From Streptomyces sioyaensis (GTDB lineage: Bacteria; Actinomycetota; Actinomycetes; Streptomycetales; Streptomycetaceae): 38,830 nucleotides of DNA. The position numbers and the translations under genes were made by a program. Every line of letters begins with the position of its first letter. Position 1 is the stretch's first letter. The stretch spans positions 1 to 38,830 of the forward strand of contig NZ_SDIF01000063.1 in the NCBI RefSeq assembly GCF_004122735.1, given 5' to 3'. The notes beneath the pieces are model-generated. The model did not search any database, was not told the DNA's origin, and worked only from the letters and a program-made list of their open reading frames with translations. This document shows positions 8,393 through 15,423 of the stretch, in pieces.

Positions 8393-9766
8393 CTACGCGG
8401 TCCGTGGCCGTACGGCGGGTGAGGGCACCGCGGCCGGGTCCCGTGGTCGTGTGGCGGGTGACGGCAGCGAGGCCGGGTCCCGCAGTCGTGCGGCCGGTGA
8501 CGGCACCGAAGCCGGACCGCAGAATTCCAGCGTGCCGTCCCGTCTCCAGCGGCCGAGCCGGCCCGAGGCCAGCACCGGTGCGGTGTCCTCGGCCAGGCAG
8601 GCCCCGTCGGCGCTGCGAATGCTGCCGTAGGGCAACGCGGGCCCCGTGGCGTGGACTTCACCGGTCTGTCCGGTCGGCACGGGGCTGCCGGCCGGGTCCA
8701 CCACCTGCACATGGACGCCGGGCACCGGGCGGCTCGCCCCCGGGTGCTCCGGCCAGGGGTTGTCGGGGCTGAATTCCCGCACCGTCCAGGGCATCGTGCC
8801 GTCCGCGGCGGCGAACTCCACCCACAGCGGCGCCCGGGGCAGCACCTCGAAGTGCCGGTCGATCACCGTGCGCGGGCAGGGACCGCCGATCAGCACGGTC
8901 AGCCGCGGGGCCACCGGGTGGGAGTCCAGGGAGAAGGACTGCAGAAGCAGCCCGTATTCGTCCGGGCCGAAGACCGCGGCGGCCTTCCGCTTCGGGGCCG
9001 GTGAGCAGGCGAAACCGTCGTAGCGGGACGGCACATGAAGCGTGCCCCCGCAGGCGAACGCCCACCACATCGCGGGCAGTGTCGTCGTGCGGACGGGAGG
9101 ATGGTGCACGATCACCCCGTCGTGCGCACTGCCGGCCCGGCGGATCCTGGCGGACAGCGCCAGCTGCCACGCGCGATGGTCGGTCAGATAGCCGCCGACC
9201 CCCTGGCGGTCCGCATCGGAGACCAGCAGGTAGGCGGCCTCGGTGTGCCCGGAACGCGGCAGCGCGGGATCCGGCCGCTGGGCGGCGATCTTGCTCCAGG
9301 TGGCCGGGTCGTCCAGTACCCACGACATGCAGCGGTAGCTCCAGACCGGTCGCGTCACGGTGCTGCACAGCACCACCTGGGCCCCGCTGACCTCGATGAT
9401 CCGGTCGAGCCGCGCACCGCGCGACGCAGCGGGGACCGGTACGCACACCCCGCCCGCCTTCAGCACCGCGAGCTGTCCCACGACCGCCTGCCGGTGGTCG
9501 CCGCAGTGGACGACCACCGGGTCGCCCAGCTGCACTCCGCCGCGTACCAGCGCCGACGCCAACTGCCCGGCCCGGGTTTCGGCTTCGCCGTAGGACAGAT
9601 GGTGCTGCCCTTCCTGGACGGCTCTGGCCATCGGGAACCTGCGGGCCATGCTGGTGAACATGCCGTCGAGGGTGAGCGGCAGAGTCTGCGGAAGCCGCCG
9701 CCGGTACGGTCTGGGTGCCGCCTGTCCGAGCCTGCTGCCGTCGGACAGTGTCTGTTGAGCGACCAC
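8393..9766 (-). CDS. Degenerate adenylate-forming (ANL/FAAL-like) protein with C-terminal repeats
   Basis: About 457 residues that align by eye with the N-terminal part of acyl-AMP ligases: SYGEAETRAGQLASALVRGGVQLGD, VAVLKAGG-like spacing, an LTVLIGGPCP strand, and GSPVPTGQTGEVHATGP near the hinge. The usual phosphate loop (YTSGTTGxPKG) is replaced by YLLVSDADRQGVGGYL, and the late YGxTE region reads EFAAADGTMPW. The C-terminal lid is missing. In its place are three 13-residue repeats beginning PASVPSP. It may be a non-catalytic binding or scaffold protein, or a decaying ligase. GTG at 9766 has AGGGGGA four bases upstream. It leads the operon with the carboxylase subunit. Confidence 0.65.
   Translation of the reverse strand: MVAQQTLSDGSRLGQAAPRPYRRRLPQTLPLTLDGMFTSMARRFPMARAVQEGQHHLSYGEAETRAGQLASALVRGGVQLGDPVVVHCGDHRQAVVGQLAVLKAGGVCVPVPAASRGARLDRIIEVSGAQVVLCSTVTRPVWSYRCMSWVLDDPATWSKIAAQRPDPALPRSGHTEAAYLLVSDADRQGVGGYLTDHRAWQLALSARIRRAGSAHDGVIVHHPPVRTTTLPAMWWAFACGGTLHVPSRYDGFACSPAPKRKAAAVFGPDEYGLLLQSFSLDSHPVAPRLTVLIGGPCPRTVIDRHFEVLPRAPLWVEFAAADGTMPWTVREFSPDNPWPEHPGASRPVPGVHVQVVDPAGSPVPTGQTGEVHATGPALPYGSIRSADGACLAEDTAPVLASGRLGRWRRDGTLEFCGPASVPSPAARLRDPASLPSPATRPRDPAAVPSPAVRPRTA
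8409..8515. repeat. 39-bp tandem repeat, about 2.7 copies, inside the ANL-like gene
   Basis: Units begin at 8409, 8448 and 8487 with 39-base periodicity. They encode the in-frame Pro/Ser/Arg-rich 13-residue repeats that end the ANL-like protein. Their in-phase length means the repeats do not break the reading frame. Confidence 0.85.
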
Positions 9767-10460
9767 TTCGTCCCCCTTTCCTGCCGGCCCCCACAAAAGA
9801 ACCCGAGTGACTTCCGCGCGGAAATCCTGGTGCGCAGTCGTGGCCGCCCCGGCAGCCTCCCTGCACAGCAGAGGCCGGGAACGGGACCTCCCGCCGACCG
9901 CGGCGGAACGGTCGGACCGGCGCGACCTCGGACGAGCCGCCGCCCGGAATCCACGGCAGCGGCATGCCCGTCAGCCGCAGCCATTCCTACTAGGACGAAC
10001 CATCGGCTGATCGCCAGCTTCGCCGCACGTTTTGGATGTGGACAAGGCCGTTTGCCGGGAACTAGGAGAATTGCTGGTAGTCCGGTGGCGCGGGGCGGAC
10101 GGCGCGACGGCGGAGTACGAGGCCCAGCGTGCCCTGACCGGCCTGACTGCCCTGTCGGGGCGCGGGGCTGCGGACAGGCCCGGGTGAGGTGCCCAGGACC
10201 CACCGGAACAATCCAGCCGAAGGTCGGACGAACTCCCGAGCCGAAAGGCCCCGGGCCCCGCCGGTCGATGCTCCGGCCACCTGCCTACCTGACTGCCGGG
10301 CCGCGTGGCTGTGCCTGTTCACGGGTTGCCCACAGCCATGATCAAGCATTCCACGCTCCACGCCGCCCCTGGCCCCTCTGACCTCTCAGGCACCCCTCAC
10401 CCACCTCGACCGCCGAGACTATTCTTGCCTGCAGAAAATCGAGCAACTTCGGGGAATCTC
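9767..10460. other. Non-coding gap between the ANL-like gene and a divergent hydrolase
   Basis: 694 bases. The only structured element recognised is the CTAGGAGAATTGCTGGTAG motif at 10062-10080. A short open frame at 10038-10187 (49 codons from a GTG) has no good ribosome site and was not accepted as a gene. This gap may mark the right border of the biosynthetic region. Confidence 0.5.
10062..10080. promoter_or_regulatory. Third, weaker copy of the AATT-centred operator motif
   Basis: CTAGGAGAATTGCTGGTAG. It shares the flanking GGGAACT and the GAATTGCYRGT core with the site at 6524, but its right arm is shifted by one base relative to the PimM consensus. It is about 300 bases upstream of the ANL-like gene. 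Confidence 0.3.
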
Positions 10461-11342
10461 ATGGTCGATGACGCGCACACCGACTCCACCCGCGCTCCTG
10501 CGTCCTTCTCCGCGGCGTACGACGCCGTACTGGCCGCATGGCCCGTCCCCGTCGAGCCGGTGGACGTCCGCACGGACTTCGGGACCACGCGCGTCAACGT
10601 CTGCGGGCCCGCGGACGCTCCGCCGTTGGTGCTGCTGCCCGGCGGCGGGACGACGTCCACCGTGTGGCACGCCAACGTGGCCGAACTGGCCGCCACACAC
10701 CGGGTGTACGCGCCCGACATCCTCGGCGATGTCGGCCACAGCCCTGCCGACGGCCCGCGGCCCGTCACGAAACTCGCCGACCTCATGGACTGGCTCGACA
10801 CGCTCCTGAGCCACTTCGACATCGACGCGGCCGACGTGTGCGGCTACTCGTACGGTGCGCAGATCGCCCTCGGCTACGCCCTGCACGCTCCGGGCCGGGT
10901 ACGCCGTCTCGCCCTCATCGACCCCAACAACTGCTTCGCCGGAATGAAACCCGGCTACCTCCTGCACGCGCTGCCGTTCCTCATCCGCCCCACCGCCGCC
11001 CGCGCCCGTGCCCACCTCGCCTGGGAGGCGGGTGGTCTGCCGCTCGACGCGGCCTGGCGGGAGGTGTACGCCCTGGGCGCGGCCCGCACCCCGCGCGCCA
11101 AGGTGGTCATGGCACGCCGTCCGCCCGCCGACCGGCTGCGCGAACTCACCGTCCCCACGCTCGTGCTCCTGGCCCGGCAGAGCAAGGTGCACGACATCGA
11201 ACGGGTGCGGGCCGGTGCGGAGCGGCTGCTGCCCGACGTCGAGTGCGCGGTCATCGACGGCGCCTCACACCACGGCCTTCCGATGGCGAACGCGAAGGAC
11301 GTCAACCGCAGGCTGGGGGCGTTCTTCTCGGCCGGGGCTTAA
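10461..11342 (+). CDS. Alpha/beta-fold hydrolase
   Basis: 293 residues with a typical alpha/beta-hydrolase order: PLVLLPGGGTTSTVW (oxyanion-hole region), YAPDILGDVGHS, nucleophile elbow CGYSYGAQIAL with Ser as nucleophile, a lid region rich in Arg/Ala, TLVLLARQSKV and a late GASHHGLPM carrying the catalytic-histidine region. The substrate is not predictable; relatives include esterases and C-C hydrolases. The ATG at 10461 follows GGGGAATCTC. It is transcribed away from the ANL-like gene and appears to be a single-gene unit. Confidence 0.85.
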   Translation: MVDDAHTDSTRAPASFSAAYDAVLAAWPVPVEPVDVRTDFGTTRVNVCGPADAPPLVLLPGGGTTSTVWHANVAELAATHRVYAPDILGDVGHSPADGPRPVTKLADLMDWLDTLLSHFDIDAADVCGYSYGAQIALGYALHAPGRVRRLALIDPNNCFAGMKPGYLLHALPFLIRPTAARARAHLAWEAGGLPLDAAWREVYALGAARTPRAKVVMARRPPADRLRELTVPTLVLLARQSKVHDIERVRAGAERLLPDVECAVIDGASHHGLPMANAKDVNRRLGAFFSAGA

Positions 11343-11512
11343 GCCCTGCCCCCTTCTCGTTCGGGGTGCCTGCGTTCCGCTTCGAGGCGGGCGCCGTGCG
11401 GCTCATCGTCGCCGCCGAGGTCACCGGGGACCACCGCGCCGAGGCACTGGCGCGGTGGCAGCGGCGCCTCCTCCAGCACGAGGCGGAGCACGGCGGCGGC
11501 AGCCCCCGGTGA
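11343..11512 (+). pseudogene. Possible remnant of an unidentified gene C-terminus
   Basis: One plus-strand frame keeps natural-looking coding composition to a TGA at 11510-11512, with a segment reading FEAGAVRLIVAAEVTGDHRA and then a Trp/Arg/Leu-rich helix. It has no start or ribosome site because it begins inside the preceding hydrolase. It could be a truncated gene tail left by deletion. I do not recognise the family. Confidence 0.25.
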
Positions 11513-11525
11513 CCGGGTCGGTACG

Positions 11526-12458
11526 TCAGCGCTTCGGCGGCGGCTTGATGAGGTAGAGCCGGCGGGCCAGGTCCAGCGCGGTCAGCATCACGTTGGCGCC
11601 GTTCCAGCGGTACCGGCGCTGCTGCCCCCACACGGCGCGGTTGCCGCCGCTCGGGTCGGCGGCGTGCGCGTCCACGACGACCTCGGACCGATCGCTCCAG
11701 TCATGGATCTCCGCCTCGTGGTCGCCCACCGTCCAGTCCTGCCCACCCCGGATGTGCTGGGCGATCAGCCCGGGAATCAACTGGAACCGCGACCCTTCGG
11801 CCAGCGCCACGGCCAGCCTCTCGACACCGTCCTGCAGCCTGTGGTTGCTCGTGCCGGGGTCGTTGTCGAACAGTTGGCGTACGGCATCCCTCAGGAGACC
11901 CCGGCCGACTTGGATGGTGGGGAGGTCGCGATAGGTGACGGGGAAGGGGAGGCGCGACCTCTGGGCGCCCTCGTACACGTCATCCGGGACCATGTCTCTC
12001 CCGCCCTCGGTGAACGTGTAGACGATCTGGCGGCCGTCCGCGCGACGCACGTAGAAGCCCAGCAGATAGTTGTCGGACCGGCGGAAGAGTCCTCGGACCT
12101 GGCGGCCATCGATGTCGTCGCGCTCGGCGAGCCGTCCGATGTTGATCGACTGGAAGGCTTCGGGGTCGGGGTTCCGGATCAGACGGCCGGACCCGGGCTG
12201 CCGGGCGGCCTCGTCCCCCAGCATCGCGCTGCGGATGTTCCCGACCGTGTGCGTGTAGAGGTTGGCGTACTCCTCGTCGCTTCCTGCCATCCTCGGCTGC
12301 GGCTGGGCCTGCGCCTGTGGCCGGGCTTGCGGCTTGGCCTCCGGGCTGTTCTGGGCGACCGCGCTTCCCGCGCCGAGCGTGCCCGCCAGCACGGACACCA
12401 CGACCGTCGCACTGACCAATCGCCGCCGCAGCGACCCGTGTTCAGTTCCTCGCGTCAT
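11526..12458 (-). CDS. Secreted ribosome-inactivating protein (rRNA N-glycosylase fold)
   Basis: 310 residues: a Sec signal peptide (basic RRRL, hydrophobic core to about residue 35, AVA-Q cleavage), a Pro/Gln/Ala-rich linker (about 36-57), then a type I RIP domain. Landmarks in the order seen in ricin/trichosanthin are YTHTVGNIRS (about 68), SDNYLLGFYV with Tyr131, LPTIQVGRGLLRDAVRQLF, AEGSRFQLI with Glu221 and Arg224 (compare SEAARFQYI of ricin A), and a later HDWSD with Trp254. RIPs remove one adenine from the sarcin-ricin loop of 23S/28S rRNA. The ATG at 12458 has GGAGG nine bases upstream and starts 20 bases after the stop of the preceding secreted-protein gene, so they form an operon. 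Export fits action on competitors or eukaryotes. Family confidence is good; the target is inference. Confidence 0.78.
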   Translation of the reverse strand: MTRGTEHGSLRRRLVSATVVVSVLAGTLGAGSAVAQNSPEAKPQARPQAQAQPQPRMAGSDEEYANLYTHTVGNIRSAMLGDEAARQPGSGRLIRNPDPEAFQSINIGRLAERDDIDGRQVRGLFRRSDNYLLGFYVRRADGRQIVYTFTEGGRDMVPDDVYEGAQRSRLPFPVTYRDLPTIQVGRGLLRDAVRQLFDNDPGTSNHRLQDGVERLAVALAEGSRFQLIPGLIAQHIRGGQDWTVGDHEAEIHDWSDRSEVVVDAHAADPSGGNRAVWGQQRRYRWNGANVMLTALDLARRLYLIKPPPKR

Positions 12459-12477
12459 CTCTTCTCGGCCTCCCATG

Positions 12478-13077
12478 TCAGGCCCAGAACTCGAACTCGG
12501 CCCGCAGATTGCCCTTGGTGACCCGGCCTCCGTCACTCCAGTAGAGGGCCCTGTACTCCTCGCCCTTGTTCAGGCGCAAGCTGATCATGGTCGAGCCGTA
12601 AGCGCCGCAGTGGTCGTTGCCGCAGGCCCAGTCCCACGTGACGCGGTTGCCTTTGCTGTCGATGATCTCGATCCAGTCCCAGCCGTCGTACGGATCCCGC
12701 CCCGAGGGCGTCATCCATGTCACGTTGATGCCGGTGAGGTGGGACTGGTACCACCAGCCGCGGTGTTGCGCCGGCGACACCTCGCTGATCAGGTAGTCGG
12801 CGTTGAGGATCGGGAACTCCGCCCCGGCGTCCCCGGGGCCCACTTTCGGGTGCGTCGGCGGCTGCCAGTGCTCACGCGCCGAGTCGGTCGCCGGAGCCGG
12901 CTGCACAGCGGCCGTCGTCGACTTCTCCGCACCCTGCGACGCCGCGGACGCCGTCCCCAGCGCGATCACGGACACACTCGCGAGCACCCCGGCCATGACC
13001 GCGGCCCGCCGCCGGGGCGTGTTCACCCCGGCGTATAAGGAAGAAACCTTTCCCATGCCTCGTGAACGGAACAACAT
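12478..13077 (-). CDS. Small secreted protein, first gene of the RIP operon
   Basis: 199 residues with a Sec signal (PRRRAAVMAGVLASVSVIAL, cleavage near ASA-A about residue 46) and a mature domain of about 150 residues rich in Trp and Tyr (GWWYQS, YDGWDWIEIID, WDWACGNDHCG with two close cysteines, FEFWA end). The pattern suggests a disulphide-stabilised beta-sandwich. I do not recognise the family. Because it is co-transcribed with the secreted RIP, it could be a cell-binding (B) partner, a chaperone or a protective factor. Codon 14 is TTA (13036-13038), implying dependence on the bldA tRNA. The ATG at 13077 has AAGGTGGGC six bases upstream. Confidence 0.75.
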   Translation of the reverse strand: MLFRSRGMGKVSSLYAGVNTPRRRAAVMAGVLASVSVIALGTASAASQGAEKSTTAAVQPAPATDSAREHWQPPTHPKVGPGDAGAEFPILNADYLISEVSPAQHRGWWYQSHLTGINVTWMTPSGRDPYDGWDWIEIIDSKGNRVTWDWACGNDHCGAYGSTMISLRLNKGEEYRALYWSDGGRVTKGNLRAEFEFWA

Positions 13078-13238
13078 GCGTAGCCCACCTTGCCGTTGAT
13101 CGGTGATCGATGCACCGGAGACGCTAGGAAGCGGCGTTCAACGTTCGTTTGACGACCGCTCAACGCGAGCCTTCACGCATGCATGCGAGGCATGACGATG
13201 ACGTCGCAGACCTCCGCCTCAACGTGCTCCCAGGAGCC

Positions 13239-13293
13239 CGGTGGGTCGGCGTGCCGATGGGTCGTACGGCCGACCGGGAGGTCCGACCCACCG
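13239..13293. repeat. Perfect 11-bp inverted repeat with an inner hairpin
   Basis: CGGTGGGTCGG (13239-13249) pairs perfectly with CCGACCCACCG (13283-13293); the spacer contains a smaller GGTCG...CGACC hairpin. It lies 3' of the DinB gene and upstream of the RIP operon. It could be a terminator or a relic of a mobile element. Confidence 0.7.
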
Positions 13294-13302
13294 GACAGTA
13301 CC

Positions 13303-13316
13303 TAGGCCCTGTCCGA
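13303..13316. mobile_element. Relic of an IS terminal inverted repeat
   Basis: TAGGCCCTGTCCGA matches 13 of 14 bases of the IS end at 38732-38758. No transposase remains here. It suggests a past insertion or excision. Confidence 0.4.
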
Positions 13317-13339
13317 GATCGCCGAGGTGACGTGCTGGT

Positions 13340-13362
13340 GGGGCCGGGTGTGAACCCGGCCC
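13340..13362 (-). terminator. Hairpin terminator after the DinB gene
   Basis: GGGCCGGGT and AACCCGGCCC form a GC-rich stem of about 9 bp around a short loop, starting 4 bases beyond the DinB stop codon on the minus strand. No U-run follows. Confidence 0.65.
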
Positions 13363-13365
13363 TCA

Positions 13366-13935
13366 TCACTGGCCCACCCTTCCGTCGATGCGCTCGCGCA
13401 ACAGGTCGGCGTGCCCGCAGTGACGGGCATACTCGTCGATCCTGTGCACCATGAGCTCCCGGACCGCGATCCCGTCCTTCCCGACCCGCTCGCCCAGGTC
13501 CGGGTGCTCGGCGAGGGCGGCGTCGGTCGCGGCCTGCTCACGCTCCAGATCGAGATACGCGGTGTCGACTACGGTCTGCTCGGCGACAGCTCCGTCGAAG
13601 TCCGCGTCACGCTTGCCGTACAGCTTCGGCAGCGGGTCGCCGTCGCTGATCCAGTTACGCCAGTCCCGTTCCACCTCGGCGAGGTGCCGAACCAGGCCGA
13701 GCAGTGACATCGTCGACGGCGGAACCGACCGACGGGCCAGTTGCTCCGCATCCAGGCCCTCGCACTTCATCCGCAGTGTCAGGCGGTAGCCCGTCAGGAA
13801 GTCCTGCAGCGTCGCAAGTTCGCCGTCCGGACTGACTCCTAGGTTGTCGCGGGGGTCGTCGTCCGGATCGGCCCACATGTCGGGGTAGACGGTCGCCTGG
13901 GTCCATCGCGCGGGTTGGTCACTCATACGTGGCAT
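13366..13935 (-). CDS. DinB-family (DUF664) protein, probable mycothiol-dependent enzyme
   Basis: 189 residues forming the four-helix DinB/DUF664 pattern. The three metal-binding histidine regions are visible: GLVRHLAEVERDW, MVHRIDEYARHCGHADLLRE (two His) and the helix between. The family includes zinc-dependent mycothiol- or bacillithiol-S-transferases, used in actinobacteria for detoxification; many members are uncharacterised. The ATG at 13935 (MPRMSDQ) and that at 13926 (MSDQ) are both possible. It stands alone, with a hairpin directly after its stop. Confidence 0.85.
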   Translation of the reverse strand: MPRMSDQPARWTQATVYPDMWADPDDDPRDNLGVSPDGELATLQDFLTGYRLTLRMKCEGLDAEQLARRSVPPSTMSLLGLVRHLAEVERDWRNWISDGDPLPKLYGKRDADFDGAVAEQTVVDTAYLDLEREQAATDAALAEHPDLGERVGKDGIAVRELMVHRIDEYARHCGHADLLRERIDGRVGQ

Positions 13936-14021
13936 GTTCGTCCGTGACGGCCCCGGTTCGCTACTCAGTTATCGCTGCGAGTCAGCTCTCGCTTCGAGGC
14001 GACGCCATCGTGGCATCAGGA

Positions 14022-14603
14022 TCAGGATGAGGTGCCGGTCTCCGCGATGAAAGCCTCCAGCTGACGGCGGGTCAGTCGCCAGATCTGGTCCTCACCGGTC
14101 TCGGCCGGGGCGAGGCGCTCGGCGGGGCGGCGGCGGTGTTCGGTGAAGCCGAGTCGGGCCGGGACGGCGCCGCTGGCGCGGTTGGCCGGGTCGTGGATGA
14201 CCTCGACGAAGTCCACGCCGGGGAGGCGGAAGGCCTGCTCGACCAGGGCGCGGGCGGTCCGGGTGGCCACACCACGGCCGGTGGCGCCAGGGTGCAGCCA
14301 GTAGCCGATCTCGCGGCCGTTGTCCGGGGCGTCGTCGCGCCGGAACAGCCCGCAGGCGCCGACGATCGCCCCGTCCAGCACGATCGCGTAGGTGAACTCC
14401 TCTCCGCTCGCCCAGCGCTCCGGGCGTTGGGCCAGGAAGTCGGTGGTCCTGGCCAGGCTGTGCTCAGCGACCCAGGGCATCCACGGACGCAGGTGCTCCA
14501 GCGACTCCTCGATGACCCGGAAGAACTCCGGAAGGTCCGCCTCGCCGTTGAAGCGGCGCAGCGTCAGGCCGTCCAGCTCGATCACCTGCTGTGGAAGATC
14601 CAT
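14022..14603 (-). CDS. GNAT-family N-acetyltransferase (RimJ/RimL type)
   Basis: 193 residues with the GNAT order: LTLRRF start, ESLEHLRPWMPWV, VGACGLFRRDD strand, GREIGYWLHPGATGRGVATRTARAL (the acetyl-CoA pyrophosphate loop is GATGRGVA) and a final RLGFTEHRRRP. RimL-like members acetylate protein N-termini or small amines; the substrate is unknown. ATG at 14603 starts the family-like MDLPQQVIELDGLTLRRF, although it lacks a good Shine-Dalgarno sequence, so the transcript may be leaderless. Confidence 0.85.
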   Translation of the reverse strand: MDLPQQVIELDGLTLRRFNGEADLPEFFRVIEESLEHLRPWMPWVAEHSLARTTDFLAQRPERWASGEEFTYAIVLDGAIVGACGLFRRDDAPDNGREIGYWLHPGATGRGVATRTARALVEQAFRLPGVDFVEVIHDPANRASGAVPARLGFTEHRRRPAERLAPAETGEDQIWRLTRRQLEAFIAETGTSS

Positions 14604-15423
14604 GCCAGGAGGATCGTATGCGGCCGCTTCCGTCGGCAACGGGATTACGGGACATGGTCCGGGGCGGGCAGGGATGGGGGGCGGCGCTTGCCGCGGACGC
14701 CGTACGCGCCTCCTCGGAAAACGGCCGGCGCGCCGCCTCCGCAGACGGGCGGCGGACGGCCGCTGCCGAATGCGCGCCTGCCCCTTGCCGCAGATCGCTC
14801 ATCCCGGGTCTCGTCAGTTGACCTCATGGTGCACAGCGGCGCGAAATGGCAAGAGCGGGCGTCGTTCGCACTCCTTGAATGAACCGGGCGAGGGTGGAGA
14901 CCGGCGAATTGATCCAGAACACGGACTCATCGACAATCGCTGTCTGGAAGTGAACGACGCCGCACCCAATAGGGCTGGATCCGGCCACCATCTCGCTGTC
15001 GCACATTCTTCCGGTCGCCATTCTCTGGGCGCTTGGGGACTATTGCGGATCCCGATGGATTTCAGGCGTTCTGCTGTGGCGGCGAGAATCCAACGGATAG
15101 AATATCGCGCGCTGCTCGCGATGGCGGTTGGCGAGGTCGGCGGTGGGGGGCGAGGGCACCGTGATTGCGTTGCAAGAACACACAACTCAGGGCTGTCCTG
15201 CCCGAGGTCATGAACACGCGTTCGCTTTTTCTGGCCTCCGACGCTTACCCCTCGCCCGCAATATCCTCAAGCGATCACCACAGAGCGGTCCACGCACCAG
15301 CGTGGACCCTCTTTCTTTTCCGTGGCGTTCGCACCGGCGTCCGCGTCCGGGGCCACGAAGTGGTCGTGCAGCGAGAAGCGAGTGCTTCGTTTTCCTGACA
15401 AGAAAAATGTGGAGTGTGATGCC
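14604..15423. other. Long non-coding region upstream of the surface-protein gene
   Basis: 820 bases between the divergent acetyltransferase and the surface-protein gene. No gene is convincing; a 65-codon minus frame at 14824-15021 faintly resembles a DUF397 protein but lacks its hallmarks. The region holds an intrinsic terminator (15282-15318) about 105 bases before the surface-protein ATG, so a leader RNA or small RNA is likely. Confidence 0.5.
15282..15318 (+). terminator. Intrinsic terminator in the surface-protein leader
   Basis: The stem GGTCCACGC / GCGTGGACC (9 bp, ACCA loop) is extended by AGAG/CTCT and followed by CTCTTTCTTTT. No plus-strand gene precedes it, so it either ends a small RNA or attenuates transcription into the gene at 15424. 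Confidence 0.75.

Noticed and set aside
8770..8782. GAATTCCC sequence considered as a fourth operator
   Set aside because: It lies inside the ANL-like coding sequence, lacks the left arm and flanks, and short EcoRI-type sequences are expected by chance.
10038..10187. 49-codon plus-strand frame from a GTG
   Set aside because: No adequate ribosome site or recognisable family, and it overlaps the candidate operator at 10062.
14824..15021. 65-codon minus frame resembling a DUF397 protein
   Set aside because: Only a vague similarity at the C-terminal end; the hallmark Trp-Lys-Ser-Ser and Asp-Ser-Lys motifs are missing.
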